DNA from: Kribbella kalugense
GTDB taxonomy: Bacteria > Actinomycetota > Actinomycetes > Propionibacteriales > Kribbellaceae
Direction of reading: 5' to 3'
DNA length: 64,000 nucleotides
NCBI RefSeq assembly: GCF_004365875.1
Contig: NZ_SODF01000001.1
Coordinates: 2,914,001 to 2,978,000 of the forward strand
The notes under the pieces are model-generated. The model searched no databases and was not told the DNA's origin. It saw nothing but the letters and a program-made list of their open reading frames with translations. Shown here piece by piece: positions 18,880-26,879 of this stretch (position 1 is the first letter of the stretch; every line of letters starts with the position of its first letter). The translations under genes were made by a program, and so were the position numbers.

Positions 18880-19863
18880 CTAGCGGCGGCCGTGGGAGCG
18901 GGTGACGGTGAGCACCATGCGCTCCAGCGCGTACCCGGCATCCCCGGAAGCACCCTTGACGTCCGCATCGGCCTGCGCGACCGCCTTAATCGCGGTCGCG
19001 AGTCCGCCTGGGGTCCAACCGCGTGACTGCTGCTTGAGCTGCTTGAGCTTCCACGGCGGTACGCCGACCTCCCGCGCCAGATCCGCATCCCGCATCCCGC
19101 TCGGCGCACTCGAGTACTTCGCCAGCCCGCGCAACCCGCCCGCCATCGCGCTCGTCACCAGCACCGGCGCGACACCGCAGTCGAGCGCCCACCGCAGCTG
19201 CTCCAGCGCCGGCTCGGTCCGCCCAGCGATCGCGGCATCAGCAACGGCGAAACTCGTGACCTCCGCACGCCCACCGAAGTACTGCCCGATCAGCTCAGAG
19301 GTCACCGCCTGACCGCCGGAATCCGACACCAACTGCGAACACGCCCCAGCCAACGCCCGCAGATCATGACCGACCGCGTCGACCAGCGCCGCCGCAGCCC
19401 CCTCGTCGACAGTCCCGCCGTGCAGCCGGATCTCCCCTGCCACGAACTGCGGCAGCTCCCAAGCCTTCGGCGCCGTCGCGACGACCTCGTTGACCGATGC
19501 CTTCCGCAACTTGTCGAGAACGGCCTTCCCCTTCTGACCACCGGAGTGCACCAGCACCGCGAGTACGTCGTCCGACGGCGAACCGGCGTACTCGATCAAC
19601 CGCGGCGCCATCTCGCTCGGCAGGTTCTCCAACATCCGCAGCACCAGCACCCGCTCGCTCGCGAACAACGACGGCCCGGTCAACTCGGCGAACACCCCGA
19701 TGTCCAGCGTGGCCGCGTCAACGTCTGTCACCTCGATGTCGGAACTTTCCTTCGACACCGCCGCAATCGCCGACCGAACCGCCCGATCCGCAAGGAACGA
19801 CTCGGCCCCGGTCACCAGCAACACATCACCAAGCTTCGGCGCAGAACCCCTACGAGCAGCCAC
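18880..19863 (-). CDS. holA: DNA polymerase III delta subunit
   Basis: Clamp-loader subunit that opens the beta sliding clamp. The 327-residue protein starts at a GTG (complement of 19861-19863), giving VAARRGSAPKLGDVLLVTGAESFLADRAV, with the N-terminal domain typical of delta; the later VLAVLVHSGGQKGKAVLDKLRK, LRALAGACSQLVSDSG and the C-terminal collar AQADADVKGASGDAGYALERMVLTVTRSHGRR fit the family. A longer in-frame start exists but would add unconserved residues. In actinobacteria the gene normally follows comEC, as it does here, except that an isochorismatase-like gene is inserted divergently. Confidence 0.93.
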   Translation of the reverse strand: MAARRGSAPKLGDVLLVTGAESFLADRAVRSAIAAVSKESSDIEVTDVDAATLDIGVFAELTGPSLFASERVLVLRMLENLPSEMAPRLIEYAGSPSDDVLAVLVHSGGQKGKAVLDKLRKASVNEVVATAPKAWELPQFVAGEIRLHGGTVDEGAAAALVDAVGHDLRALAGACSQLVSDSGGQAVTSELIGQYFGGRAEVTSFAVADAAIAGRTEPALEQLRWALDCGVAPVLVTSAMAGGLRGLAKYSSAPSGMRDADLAREVGVPPWKLKQLKQQSRGWTPGGLATAIKAVAQADADVKGASGDAGYALERMVLTVTRSHGRR

Positions 19864-19932
19864 GCCGCCAGCATCCCACGCGCCCCCGACAATCCCAGTG
19901 CACCCCCTCACCAAACCAGCGAAGATGACGCC

Positions 19933-20496
19933 ATGAGCTCATCTCCTCGTCCCACCGACGCCCTGGTTGTTGTGGACATGCAGACCGCATTCGTCTCGGG
20001 CGATGGCGCCGTACCTGGAGCTGATCGGCTTCTCGCACGGGTGGATGAGCTGCTGGACCGAGCCCGGGCGGCTGGCGCAGTCGTCGTACACCTGCAAAAC
20101 GACGGGCCACCTGGAGCTGACGACGAGCCGGAGACTCCCGGCTGGGAGCTGCACCTACCGATCAAACCCGGCCCACGCGAACACGTGATTCGCAAACCAC
20201 GCGACGACGGCTTCGACGCCACTCCGCTCGGCGAGATCCTGGTCTCGGCCGGCGTCCGCGCCCTCACCATCTGCGGCGTGATGTCAGAGATGTGCGTACA
20301 CGCAACGGCCAAGACCGCCCTCGCCCGCGGCTACCGAGTCGTCCTCCCGTACGACGCTCACGCCACCTACAACGCCCCCGCAGTCCCCGGCGTCGCCGAC
20401 GAAATCCCAGCCCACATCGTCTCCCGCGTAGCCGCCTGGTCCCTCGGCGACCAACCCGAGAACACAGTCCCAACCTCATCCGTCACCTTCTCCTAG
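19933..20496 (+). CDS. Isochorismatase-like cysteine hydrolase
   Basis: A 187-residue cytosolic hydrolase of the isochorismatase/nicotinamidase fold. The catalytic Asp is in DALVVVDMQTAFV, the Lys in REHVIRKPRDDGFDATPL, and the nucleophilic Cys in TICGVMSEMCVHATAKTALARGYRVVLPYDA, with the family's cis-peptide GVMSE. The substrate is not evident; known members hydrolyse isochorismate, nicotinamide or N-carbamoyl amides. The gene is divergent from holA with about 70 bp between starts, and it interrupts the usual comEC-holA order. Confidence 0.85.
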   Translation: MSSSPRPTDALVVVDMQTAFVSGDGAVPGADRLLARVDELLDRARAAGAVVVHLQNDGPPGADDEPETPGWELHLPIKPGPREHVIRKPRDDGFDATPLGEILVSAGVRALTICGVMSEMCVHATAKTALARGYRVVLPYDAHATYNAPAVPGVADEIPAHIVSRVAAWSLGDQPENTVPTSSVTFS

Positions 20497-20616
20497 CTCC
20501 ACCTTCCTTCCCAGCGCTTCACCTTCTCGTGGCGCCGTCCATTCCTGACGCCGTCACCTACTCGTGGCGCCGTCGCCTTTCCGTGGGTGCCTTCGCGTTC
20601 TCGTGAGTGCGCCTGG

Positions 20617-23472
20617 TCACGGCGCGGGATGGGCCGTCGTGAGGGCCAGGTGGTTGTTGGTGTTGGTGACGGCGAGCGGACCGCTGACGTTCGTGGTCGC
20701 TGTACGGATCGCGTCGTGGGAAAGCAGCTGCAAGGTCCTCGGCGCCGGATGGCCGTAGTCGTTGTCCCGCCCGGCCGAGATAAGCGCAAGCCGAGCGTTA
20801 GTAGCGGCGATGAAGTCAGGATCCTGCTGCGCCGAACCATGATGTGGAACCTTCAGGACATCTGCCCGAAGATCGACGCCGGTTGCCAGAACAGCCCGCT
20901 GGGATTCGGGTTCCAGATCCCCGGTGAGCAGGATCCGAAGGCCGGACACCTCGACCATCATCGCGATACTCGCGTTGTTCTCCGGAGAACCTTCGTCGGA
21001 CGAGGTCGCGGACGACGTACCCGGCGGGGGCAACGCCGGCACCCCAGCCGGCCAAAGCGTCGTCCAACTCACCTGACCAACCGCCCGCGTCTCGTGAAAC
21101 GCGACCGTACGCAACCCAACCCCATGCTGCGCCGCAAGCTCAACCACCCGGTCGTACTCCGCCCGCGGCGAGAAGTACGGCGTCACCTCGATCTCATCAA
21201 CCCGCCGACCATCGAGTACTCCGGCCAGCCCGCCAACGTGATCCGCATGGAAATGACTGAGCACGAGCACCGGGATGTGCTTGACCCCCAACTCCCGCAA
21301 ACACCGATCCATCGCAGCCGGATCCGGCCCGGTATCGACGACAACCGCCGTACCCTCGCCGGCGCGCAGCACCAACCCGTCGCCCTGCCCCACATCACAA
21401 ACGACAAAGAGCCAGTCGTCAGGCGGCCAGCCGAGCGAGCCGACGGGACGCAGTACGACGACCGTCAGCACAACCAAGGCCAGGACCATCGCGATCGGGC
21501 GAGCCAGGATGCGGTGCAGACCCACCACGATCGCCAGACAGAGCAAGGTCACTACGGCGACCCCGACCGCCGTTGCCGGCCATGCGTTGGAGGCACCCGG
21601 GAGATCAGCTCCCTCGCGGGCGACGACGATGATCCACCGAGCGGGCCAACCTGCAACCCAGCCGACGAGTTGAGCCACTTCTGTGCTCAGCAATGCGATC
21701 CCGGCGGCTATGAAGCCGAGAATCGTGGCCGGACCGACTGCAGGTCCGGCCAACAGGTTGGCGGCGACTGCGACCAGCGACACCTGGCCGGAGAGCCACG
21801 CGACCACCGGCGTACACGCAAGTTGGGCAGCAAGCGGGCACGAGATCGCATCGGCCAGCCAACCCGGCAACCACTTCGCCAACGCGTCGCGCCAACCGGG
21901 TCCAAGCAGGACGATGCCCGCAGTCGCCAGCACCGACAAGGCGAACCCAGCCGAGCGAGCCAGCGACGTATCGAGGAGCAGCAACACGATCACCGCGACC
22001 GACAGACTGCGTACGGCGCGGCGCCGCCCTCCCCCGCCGGTCATCGCAGCCAACGCGATCAGGCCCATCGCAGCCGCTCGGAGAACGCTCGGCTGCGGTC
22101 TCGCCAGGACGACGAAGACCACGACCATCATCACGCCGACCACAGTCAGACCGCGCGCACGTACTCCGATCAGCCGCGCCAACGGCAGCACGAACGCGAG
22201 CAGCAACGTCAGATTCGTCCCCGACACCGCGGAGAGGTGCGTGAGCCCGGTGGTCTGGAAGTCTGCGTTCAGCTCGGCGGACACCCCGGACACATCGCCC
22301 ATCACCAACGCCGGAACAAGCCCGCGTACGTCATCCGGCTCTCCGGCCACGGCCTTGCGGAGCCCGGCACGGACCTGCTCAGCGGCGCGCAACCACCACG
22401 GCGGCTCGTCAACGATTCGCGGCGGTGAACGAGTCGAAAGCATCGCAGCGACATCGGAACCGTCCTCAACAGCCTCAAGTCGCCCGGTGGCGTCAACGTG
22501 CTGCCCGTATCTAACGGTCTGCCACTTGACTGTGCCAATGAGGAAAACCGGAGTACGGATCCGGACTGTCCTGCCACGACCTGGGTTGGGGCCGCCTGTG
22601 CCGGAAGTGGTTGCGCTGGACGGGGTTGTGCCGGTGGGACCCGGGCTGGACTCGGTTGTGCTGGCGGGGCCTGGGCCTGGGCTCGACTCGGTTGCGCTCG
22701 TCTGCGACGTGCCGTTGGGGGTGCGTACCTCCTCGATGGTTGCCTTGACCACCACGTACGGCGGACGCCGGGAGGTGGTGCTTTGCCGAAGTGACGGATC
22801 TCCTTCGATCTTGAGCCGAACGGTGACGGTTGCAGAACTGGCTGCGAGATCGCGGATCGGTCCGGCGCGAAGAGTGGCGGCTTGAAGGGCAGCAGCAATC
22901 CCCAGCCCACCAACGACGGCCAAGGAACCAACCGCCGCCCAACCAACCGCCTTCCGGCGGGCGGGTCTGCTGCGCAGGACCACCCCGAGCGTGGCGGCAA
23001 AGACCAACGCCACGGCAGAAATGAGAACCGCAGTAAGCGGCGCCTGACCAACCAAAACCGCCGCAGTCATCCACCCCGCAGCCGCCGGGACAAGCAAACG
23101 CGCATCAAGCGGCTCCGACCCCTCCGCCTCAGACACACCCGCCACCGAGGTCCCCGCGTCCGATGCGCTCGCGTCTGAGATGCTCGCGTCCGAGGTCGTC
23201 GCGTCCGATGCGCTCGCGTCCGATGCGACCTTCGCCCGCTCCGCCTCGCCTGCCGCCAGCGGACCGCTCGCGTTCGCGGCGCGCCGATCGGGGGCGCGCG
23301 GATCCGCGGCATCCGGGTCTGAGGCGCTCGGATCGGACATCCGCGGGTCCGGGGGGCGCGGGTCTCGGGTGCGTGTGTCCTGGATGCCTGCGTCCCTGGT
23401 GCGCGGGTCAGGCGTGCTCGCGTGTGGGTCGGGTGGAGGTGGGGACGGGTGGGTGGGGTCAGATGCGGACAT
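20617..23472 (-). CDS. comEC: ComEC/Rec2 DNA-uptake channel with long disordered N-terminus
   Basis: A 951-residue polytopic membrane protein predicted to move single-stranded DNA across the membrane during transformation. Helices begin near residue 125; the competence domain includes GLVPALVMGDVSGVSAELNADFQTTGLTHLSAVSGTNLTLLLAF; the C-terminal metallo-beta-lactamase-like domain has CDVGQGDGLVLRAGEGTAVVVDTGPD and LSHFHADHVGGLAGVLDG. The first about 123 residues are low-complexity (SDP, PDPR and SDASASDA repeats) with no fold expected; they may come from repeat expansion, or the true start may be downstream (Met45 or Met135). The start overlaps the comEA stop by 14 bases. Confidence 0.92.
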   Translation of the reverse strand: MSASDPTHPSPPPPDPHASTPDPRTRDAGIQDTRTRDPRPPDPRMSDPSASDPDAADPRAPDRRAANASGPLAAGEAERAKVASDASASDATTSDASISDASASDAGTSVAGVSEAEGSEPLDARLLVPAAAGWMTAAVLVGQAPLTAVLISAVALVFAATLGVVLRSRPARRKAVGWAAVGSLAVVGGLGIAAALQAATLRAGPIRDLAASSATVTVRLKIEGDPSLRQSTTSRRPPYVVVKATIEEVRTPNGTSQTSATESSPGPGPASTTESSPGPTGTTPSSATTSGTGGPNPGRGRTVRIRTPVFLIGTVKWQTVRYGQHVDATGRLEAVEDGSDVAAMLSTRSPPRIVDEPPWWLRAAEQVRAGLRKAVAGEPDDVRGLVPALVMGDVSGVSAELNADFQTTGLTHLSAVSGTNLTLLLAFVLPLARLIGVRARGLTVVGVMMVVVFVVLARPQPSVLRAAAMGLIALAAMTGGGGRRRAVRSLSVAVIVLLLLDTSLARSAGFALSVLATAGIVLLGPGWRDALAKWLPGWLADAISCPLAAQLACTPVVAWLSGQVSLVAVAANLLAGPAVGPATILGFIAAGIALLSTEVAQLVGWVAGWPARWIIVVAREGADLPGASNAWPATAVGVAVVTLLCLAIVVGLHRILARPIAMVLALVVLTVVVLRPVGSLGWPPDDWLFVVCDVGQGDGLVLRAGEGTAVVVDTGPDPAAMDRCLRELGVKHIPVLVLSHFHADHVGGLAGVLDGRRVDEIEVTPYFSPRAEYDRVVELAAQHGVGLRTVAFHETRAVGQVSWTTLWPAGVPALPPPGTSSATSSDEGSPENNASIAMMVEVSGLRILLTGDLEPESQRAVLATGVDLRADVLKVPHHGSAQQDPDFIAATNARLALISAGRDNDYGHPAPRTLQLLSHDAIRTATTNVSGPLAVTNTNNHLALTTAHPAP

Positions 23473-24484
23473 GGGGTTTGAGGGAGTCGAACTTTTTGGG
23501 GCCTACGCCGGGGACCTCCTGGAGTTGGTCGATGGTGGTGAAGGGGCCGTTCTGGGTGCGGTAGTCGAGGATGCGTTGGGCCAGGACTGGGCCTACGCCG
23601 GGGAGGGCGTCCAGCTCGTCGAGGGTGGCGGTGTTGAGGTTTACGGGGGTGTTGGATTCCGCGCCCGGGGTGGACGAGGTGGTTGCTGGTGGTGCATTCG
23701 TGGGCGGGAGCTGGGCTGGTTGGCCGACGATGATTTGTTCGCCGTCGGTGACTTGGCGGGCGAGGTTGAGGGTGGTGAGGTCGACGCCGCGGAGTGGGCC
23801 GCCTGCGAGGGCGAGTACGTCGGCTACGCGGGAGCCGGTCGGTGCGCGGACGAGGCCGGGGTGGCGGACCTTGCCGGCTACGTAGACGACGACCAGCGGT
23901 TGCCCCGGCGAACCCGAGGTAGGCGACTGATTGGCACCAGGCGATTGGTTCGCGCCGGGGTTGGTGCCGGGCGACTGATTTGTGCCCGGCCATTGGCTGG
24001 CGCCGGGTGATTGGGTGGCGCCCGGTTGAGATTGGGCGTTGCTCGGCTGGTTGGTGGCTGAGGTTGGTTGGGCTACGGGTGAGCCTGTGGTCGCGGTGCT
24101 GGGGCGGGTGTCGGGGAGGGTTTCCGGGCGGGCTCGGAAGAGGGACCAGGCGGCCCAGGAGAGTCCGACCGCGAGTACGGCGGCCAGCACGAGAACATGC
24201 CGTGCGGAGATCGTCCAGCGGGCGTCGCGCAGTCGCTCGGGCCGGACCTGTTCGGGAATCCATCCACCTCGCACCTCCTCATCACGCTCCTCCGGGTATT
24301 CGTAGCTGGACTGTTCGCCGGTCGGCCAACGGTCTGCCGACACGTCGTTGGTCGGCTGGTTGTTGGTTGGGGGATCGTCGGTTGGGTGGGTGGGGGCGTG
24401 GGTTGGGGGCCGGGCGGCGAGGCGGGCCAGGGCGCGCTCTCGGGCGCCCGGCTCAGCCACCGGAACACGACGAAAGACCTTCAC
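23459..24484 (-). CDS. comEA: ComEA-type DNA receptor with SLBB and helix-hairpin-helix domains
   Basis: A 341-residue single-pass membrane protein. A Pro/Thr/Asn-rich cytosolic N-terminus (about 90 residues, with THAPTHPTDDPPTNNQPTND) precedes one transmembrane helix (SARHVLVLAAVLAVGLSWAAWSLF). A Gly/Pro/Ser/Asn linker with repeated PGxNQSPG units follows, then an SLBB-like domain (VVVYVAGKVRHPGLVRAPTGSRVADVLALAGGP) and two HhH motifs (VNLNTATLDELDALPGVGPVLAQRILDYR and IDQLQEVPGVGPKKF) that bind DNA outside the membrane. It overlaps comEC, forming a DNA-uptake operon. The linker repeat count may vary between strains. Confidence 0.9.
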   Translation of the reverse strand: MKVFRRVPVAEPGARERALARLAARPPTHAPTHPTDDPPTNNQPTNDVSADRWPTGEQSSYEYPEERDEEVRGGWIPEQVRPERLRDARWTISARHVLVLAAVLAVGLSWAAWSLFRARPETLPDTRPSTATTGSPVAQPTSATNQPSNAQSQPGATQSPGASQWPGTNQSPGTNPGANQSPGANQSPTSGSPGQPLVVVYVAGKVRHPGLVRAPTGSRVADVLALAGGPLRGVDLTTLNLARQVTDGEQIIVGQPAQLPPTNAPPATTSSTPGAESNTPVNLNTATLDELDALPGVGPVLAQRILDYRTQNGPFTTIDQLQEVPGVGPKKFDSLKPHVRI

Positions 24485-24783
24485 GCCCAGAGAAGGTACG
24501 AGTCTGCGAGCCGTTCAGACCCACAACCTGAAAGCTGTGGATAAGCGGGTCTCCGACGCGACCGTGGGCGGCCTCTCGGCCCGGCTCCGGTTCACTTTGT
24601 GCACCAGTGCCGCATGTTCAGCGCGCGATGGTGCGGCTCCGGTGCACAAGGTGGCCCCGCGCGACGCCGAGCTGTCCGAAGCGGCGTGGCTCTTCACGGA
24701 TCCCCGGCTGATGCCGTTGCCGGCGGGACTGCAGGCTCGCCTCGGGGATTGCCCGGTGGAAAAGGGCCGTCGGTGGAGGGCGG
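24485..24783. other. Gene-free stretch upstream of comEA containing a long hairpin
   Basis: No convincing gene is present. The 300-bp stretch between comEA and degV contains an imperfect inverted repeat (24597-24649) and, on the minus strand, whatever promoter drives comEA. The short open frames here have no coding character. Confidence 0.5.
24597..24649. repeat. Imperfect 18-bp inverted repeat upstream of comEA
   Basis: ttgtgcacc (24597-24605) and ggtgcacaa (24641-24649) form the outer stem; gccgca (24609-24614) and tgcggc (24632-24637) the inner stem, separated by a three-base mismatch on each side. The loop is 17 bases. It may be a terminator for degV or an operator for comEA. Confidence 0.55.
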
Positions 24784-25626
24784 CTAGGTGGGGCTTACTA
24801 CTACGGCTAGTAGGCCGGGGCCTACGTGGGCGCCTATTACGGCGCCTACTTCGCGGAGGACGACCTCTTTGGCGGCGGGGAGGCGGTTGGAGAGGTTGTC
24901 GGCGAGGGTTTGGGCCTTTTCCAGGTTGGCCAGGTGGTGGACGGCCAACTGGACAGGGGTGTCGCCGGCGCGTTGAACGGCTATGTCGGCGAGGCGGGCG
25001 ATTGCCCGGCTCGAGGTGCGGACCTTTTCGAGGGGGACGATCCGGCCGCCCTTGATGGTGAGGAGCGGCTTGACCGCGAGCGCCGTACCGAGGAGGGCTT
25101 GGGCTGCACCGATGCGGCCGCCGCGGCGGAGGTACTCGAGGGTGTCGACGTAGAAGTACGCCGAGATGGACTTCATCCGGGCTCGGGCAGCTGCCTCGAC
25201 CTCGGCGGCGTCCTGGCCGGCGGCGGCTGCGGCGGCCGCGGCCAGGACCGGGAAGCCTAGGCCCATGCCGAGTGAGCGGGAGTCGACCACCCGGACCGGA
25301 ATCGGGGAGTCCTTGGCCCCGATCATCGCAGCCTCGAAGGTGCCGGACATGTCGCCGGAGAGGTGGATCGACACCACGGCGTCGGCTCCGTCGGCAGCGC
25401 AGGCGGCGTACGTGTCGGCGAACGTCTGCGGAGCGGGCCGGCTGGTCGAGACCGGGGTGAAGGTCTTGAGCGCTTCGGCGACCGCGTCGGCTGAGGTGGC
25501 GCCGTCGTCGTACGAAGTACCCCCGATCACGACCTGGAGCGGTACGACGGTCAGCGGCAGGCGGAGGAGCTCATGCGTGGACAGGCCAGCCGTGGAGTCG
25601 GTGACGACGTGCACGTGGGCTGACAT
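24784..25626 (-). CDS. DegV-family fatty-acid-binding protein
   Basis: A 280-residue protein of the DegV/FakB type. It binds a single fatty acid; in Firmicutes FakB partners present it to the FakA kinase. The N-terminal VTDSTAGLSTHELLRLPLTVVPLQVVIGGTSYDDG, STSRPAPQTFADTY and VSIHLSGDMSGTF segments, the RVVDSRSLGMGLGF strand, and LGTALAVKPLLTIKGGRIVPLEKVRTSSRA are family hallmarks. A FakA homologue is not seen in the window. The gene sits upstream of comEA in the conserved actinobacterial order leuS-degV-comEA-comEC-holA. Confidence 0.9.
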   Translation of the reverse strand: MSAHVHVVTDSTAGLSTHELLRLPLTVVPLQVVIGGTSYDDGATSADAVAEALKTFTPVSTSRPAPQTFADTYAACAADGADAVVSIHLSGDMSGTFEAAMIGAKDSPIPVRVVDSRSLGMGLGFPVLAAAAAAAAGQDAAEVEAAARARMKSISAYFYVDTLEYLRRGGRIGAAQALLGTALAVKPLLTIKGGRIVPLEKVRTSSRAIARLADIAVQRAGDTPVQLAVHHLANLEKAQTLADNLSNRLPAAKEVVLREVGAVIGAHVGPGLLAVVVSPT

Positions 25627-25680
25627 GCAGCGAGGTTACCGGACAGTCATATGTCGGCGCGCGGTGCCAGACTCGGGAAG

Positions 25681-26193
25681 ATGAAGGAGACTGCGGCGGA
25701 AGTCACGGAACTGCAGGGGTTGCTCGACGCGGCGTACGCGCGGTCCACCGAGCATCTGCGCAACATCATCACGGATCCGCGCCGGCTGGACGCCGGGGAG
25801 CTGGTGCGGGTTCTGACCGGGATGTGCACGCTGAACCTCGCCACCGTGACGGCGCGGGGTGAGCCGCGGATCAGCGCGGTGGACGGGCACTTCCTGCATG
25901 GGCGGTGGGTGTTCACGACGTCGGGGTCGGCGGCGAAGGCGCGGCAGTTGAAGGCGCGATCGGCGGCGAGCATTTCGTACGTCGATGGGGAGCGGATCGG
26001 GGTGTTCAGTCATGGGCAGGTTGAGTTCCTGACTGCGGAGCACCCGGACTTCGCGGAGATCGAGGAGCACCTCACGAACCACTACGGCAGCTCGCCGTCG
26101 AGCTGGGGTGACGACATCGTGTACTGCCGTCTCCAGCCCAGCTGGATGGTCGGTTACGCGTTCGACAAGACAGCAGTGCTCAAAGACACGTGA
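25681..26193 (+). CDS. Pyridoxamine 5'-phosphate oxidase-like (split beta-barrel) protein
   Basis: A 170-residue PPOX-fold protein likely to bind FMN, F420 or heme. The characteristic barrel begins at MCTLNLATVTARGEPRISAVDGHFLHGRWVFTTSGSAAKARQLKARSAASISYVDGERIGVFSHGQVEF. The ATG at 25681 follows a cagact element (25668-25673) by 7 bp with no clear ribosome-binding site, so the message may be leaderless. The substrate is unknown. A strong hairpin (26233-26273) follows. Confidence 0.75.
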   Translation: MKETAAEVTELQGLLDAAYARSTEHLRNIITDPRRLDAGELVRVLTGMCTLNLATVTARGEPRISAVDGHFLHGRWVFTTSGSAAKARQLKARSAASISYVDGERIGVFSHGQVEFLTAEHPDFAEIEEHLTNHYGSSPSSWGDDIVYCRLQPSWMVGYAFDKTAVLKDT

Positions 26194-26232
26194 ACCCTCG
26201 CTTCGCTCGGGGCGGGGGAACGGAAGACTGAT

Positions 26233-26273
26233 AGCGAGGTGAAGGCCTACCCCTCCGGGGCCTTCACCTCGCT
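26233..26273 (+). terminator. 15-bp perfect-stem hairpin after the PPOX gene
   Basis: agcgaggtgaaggcc (26233-26247) pairs exactly with ggccttcacctcgct (26259-26273) around an 11-base loop, 40 bp after the stop. There is no T-run, but the stem is strong enough for a terminator of the kind used in high-GC genomes. Confidence 0.7.
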
Positions 26274-26879
26274 GGGACTTTGGCCGGGCCAGTGTCGTCC
26301 CCTGTGCGTCATTGGCCCGGCGGTCAGTCCTGCTGACTCCCCCTTGTTGTCAGCTCAAGTTGGTGGGGCCTCGGCGAGCTACTCCCCGTATCCGGATCCA
26401 CGAAGGACCGGCCTGACCGCGAGCTCGACGAGGTCCCGGGAGGCCCCAGCGGCCGACTCGCCGGCGGGTGACCAAACCCGCCGGTTATCGATGCCAGCCG
26501 GGCCGCGACACTCGTCCCCTGTGTCGTGTGCCTGACCCGCTGCTGGGACCCCTCCCCGGAAGCAGTGCCCTGACGGTGCACGGCGTCCGGTACAGGCAGG
26601 ACAGATCCACACTCCACAGCACTCCGGAGCTCTCGACAGCCGCTCGGCGCCCCCACCGACCAGCCGCCGGATGCCCTCCGCGTCGCCTTCGCCGCACTCC
26701 CCGGCAGTCCAGCGGTGTGCCATGGCCTCTTCATGGTCCACCGCCCTTTCGCTGCCGTGTGCCCGGTGTCGGACTCTGCTTCGTGGAACCTGCCCTACGG
26801 CTGTAATTCTTGGTCCCGCAGGCATGTCAGGACGAGGCAGATCCACCGGCAGTTACCCGGCAGCTTCAGCAGATCAGCG
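26274..26879. other. 600-bp intergenic stretch, no gene supported
   Basis: Open frames exist on both strands, including a minus-strand frame at 26379-26846 with a few cysteines (ECCGVWICPACTGRRAPSGHC), but none has convincing start signals or family resemblance. The region separates the PPOX gene from the end of the NB-ARC regulator. Confidence 0.4.

Noticed and set aside
26379..26846. Cys-containing minus-strand open frame in the intergenic region
   Set aside because: No start signal, no family resemblance and mixed codon character; the Cys cluster may be chance.
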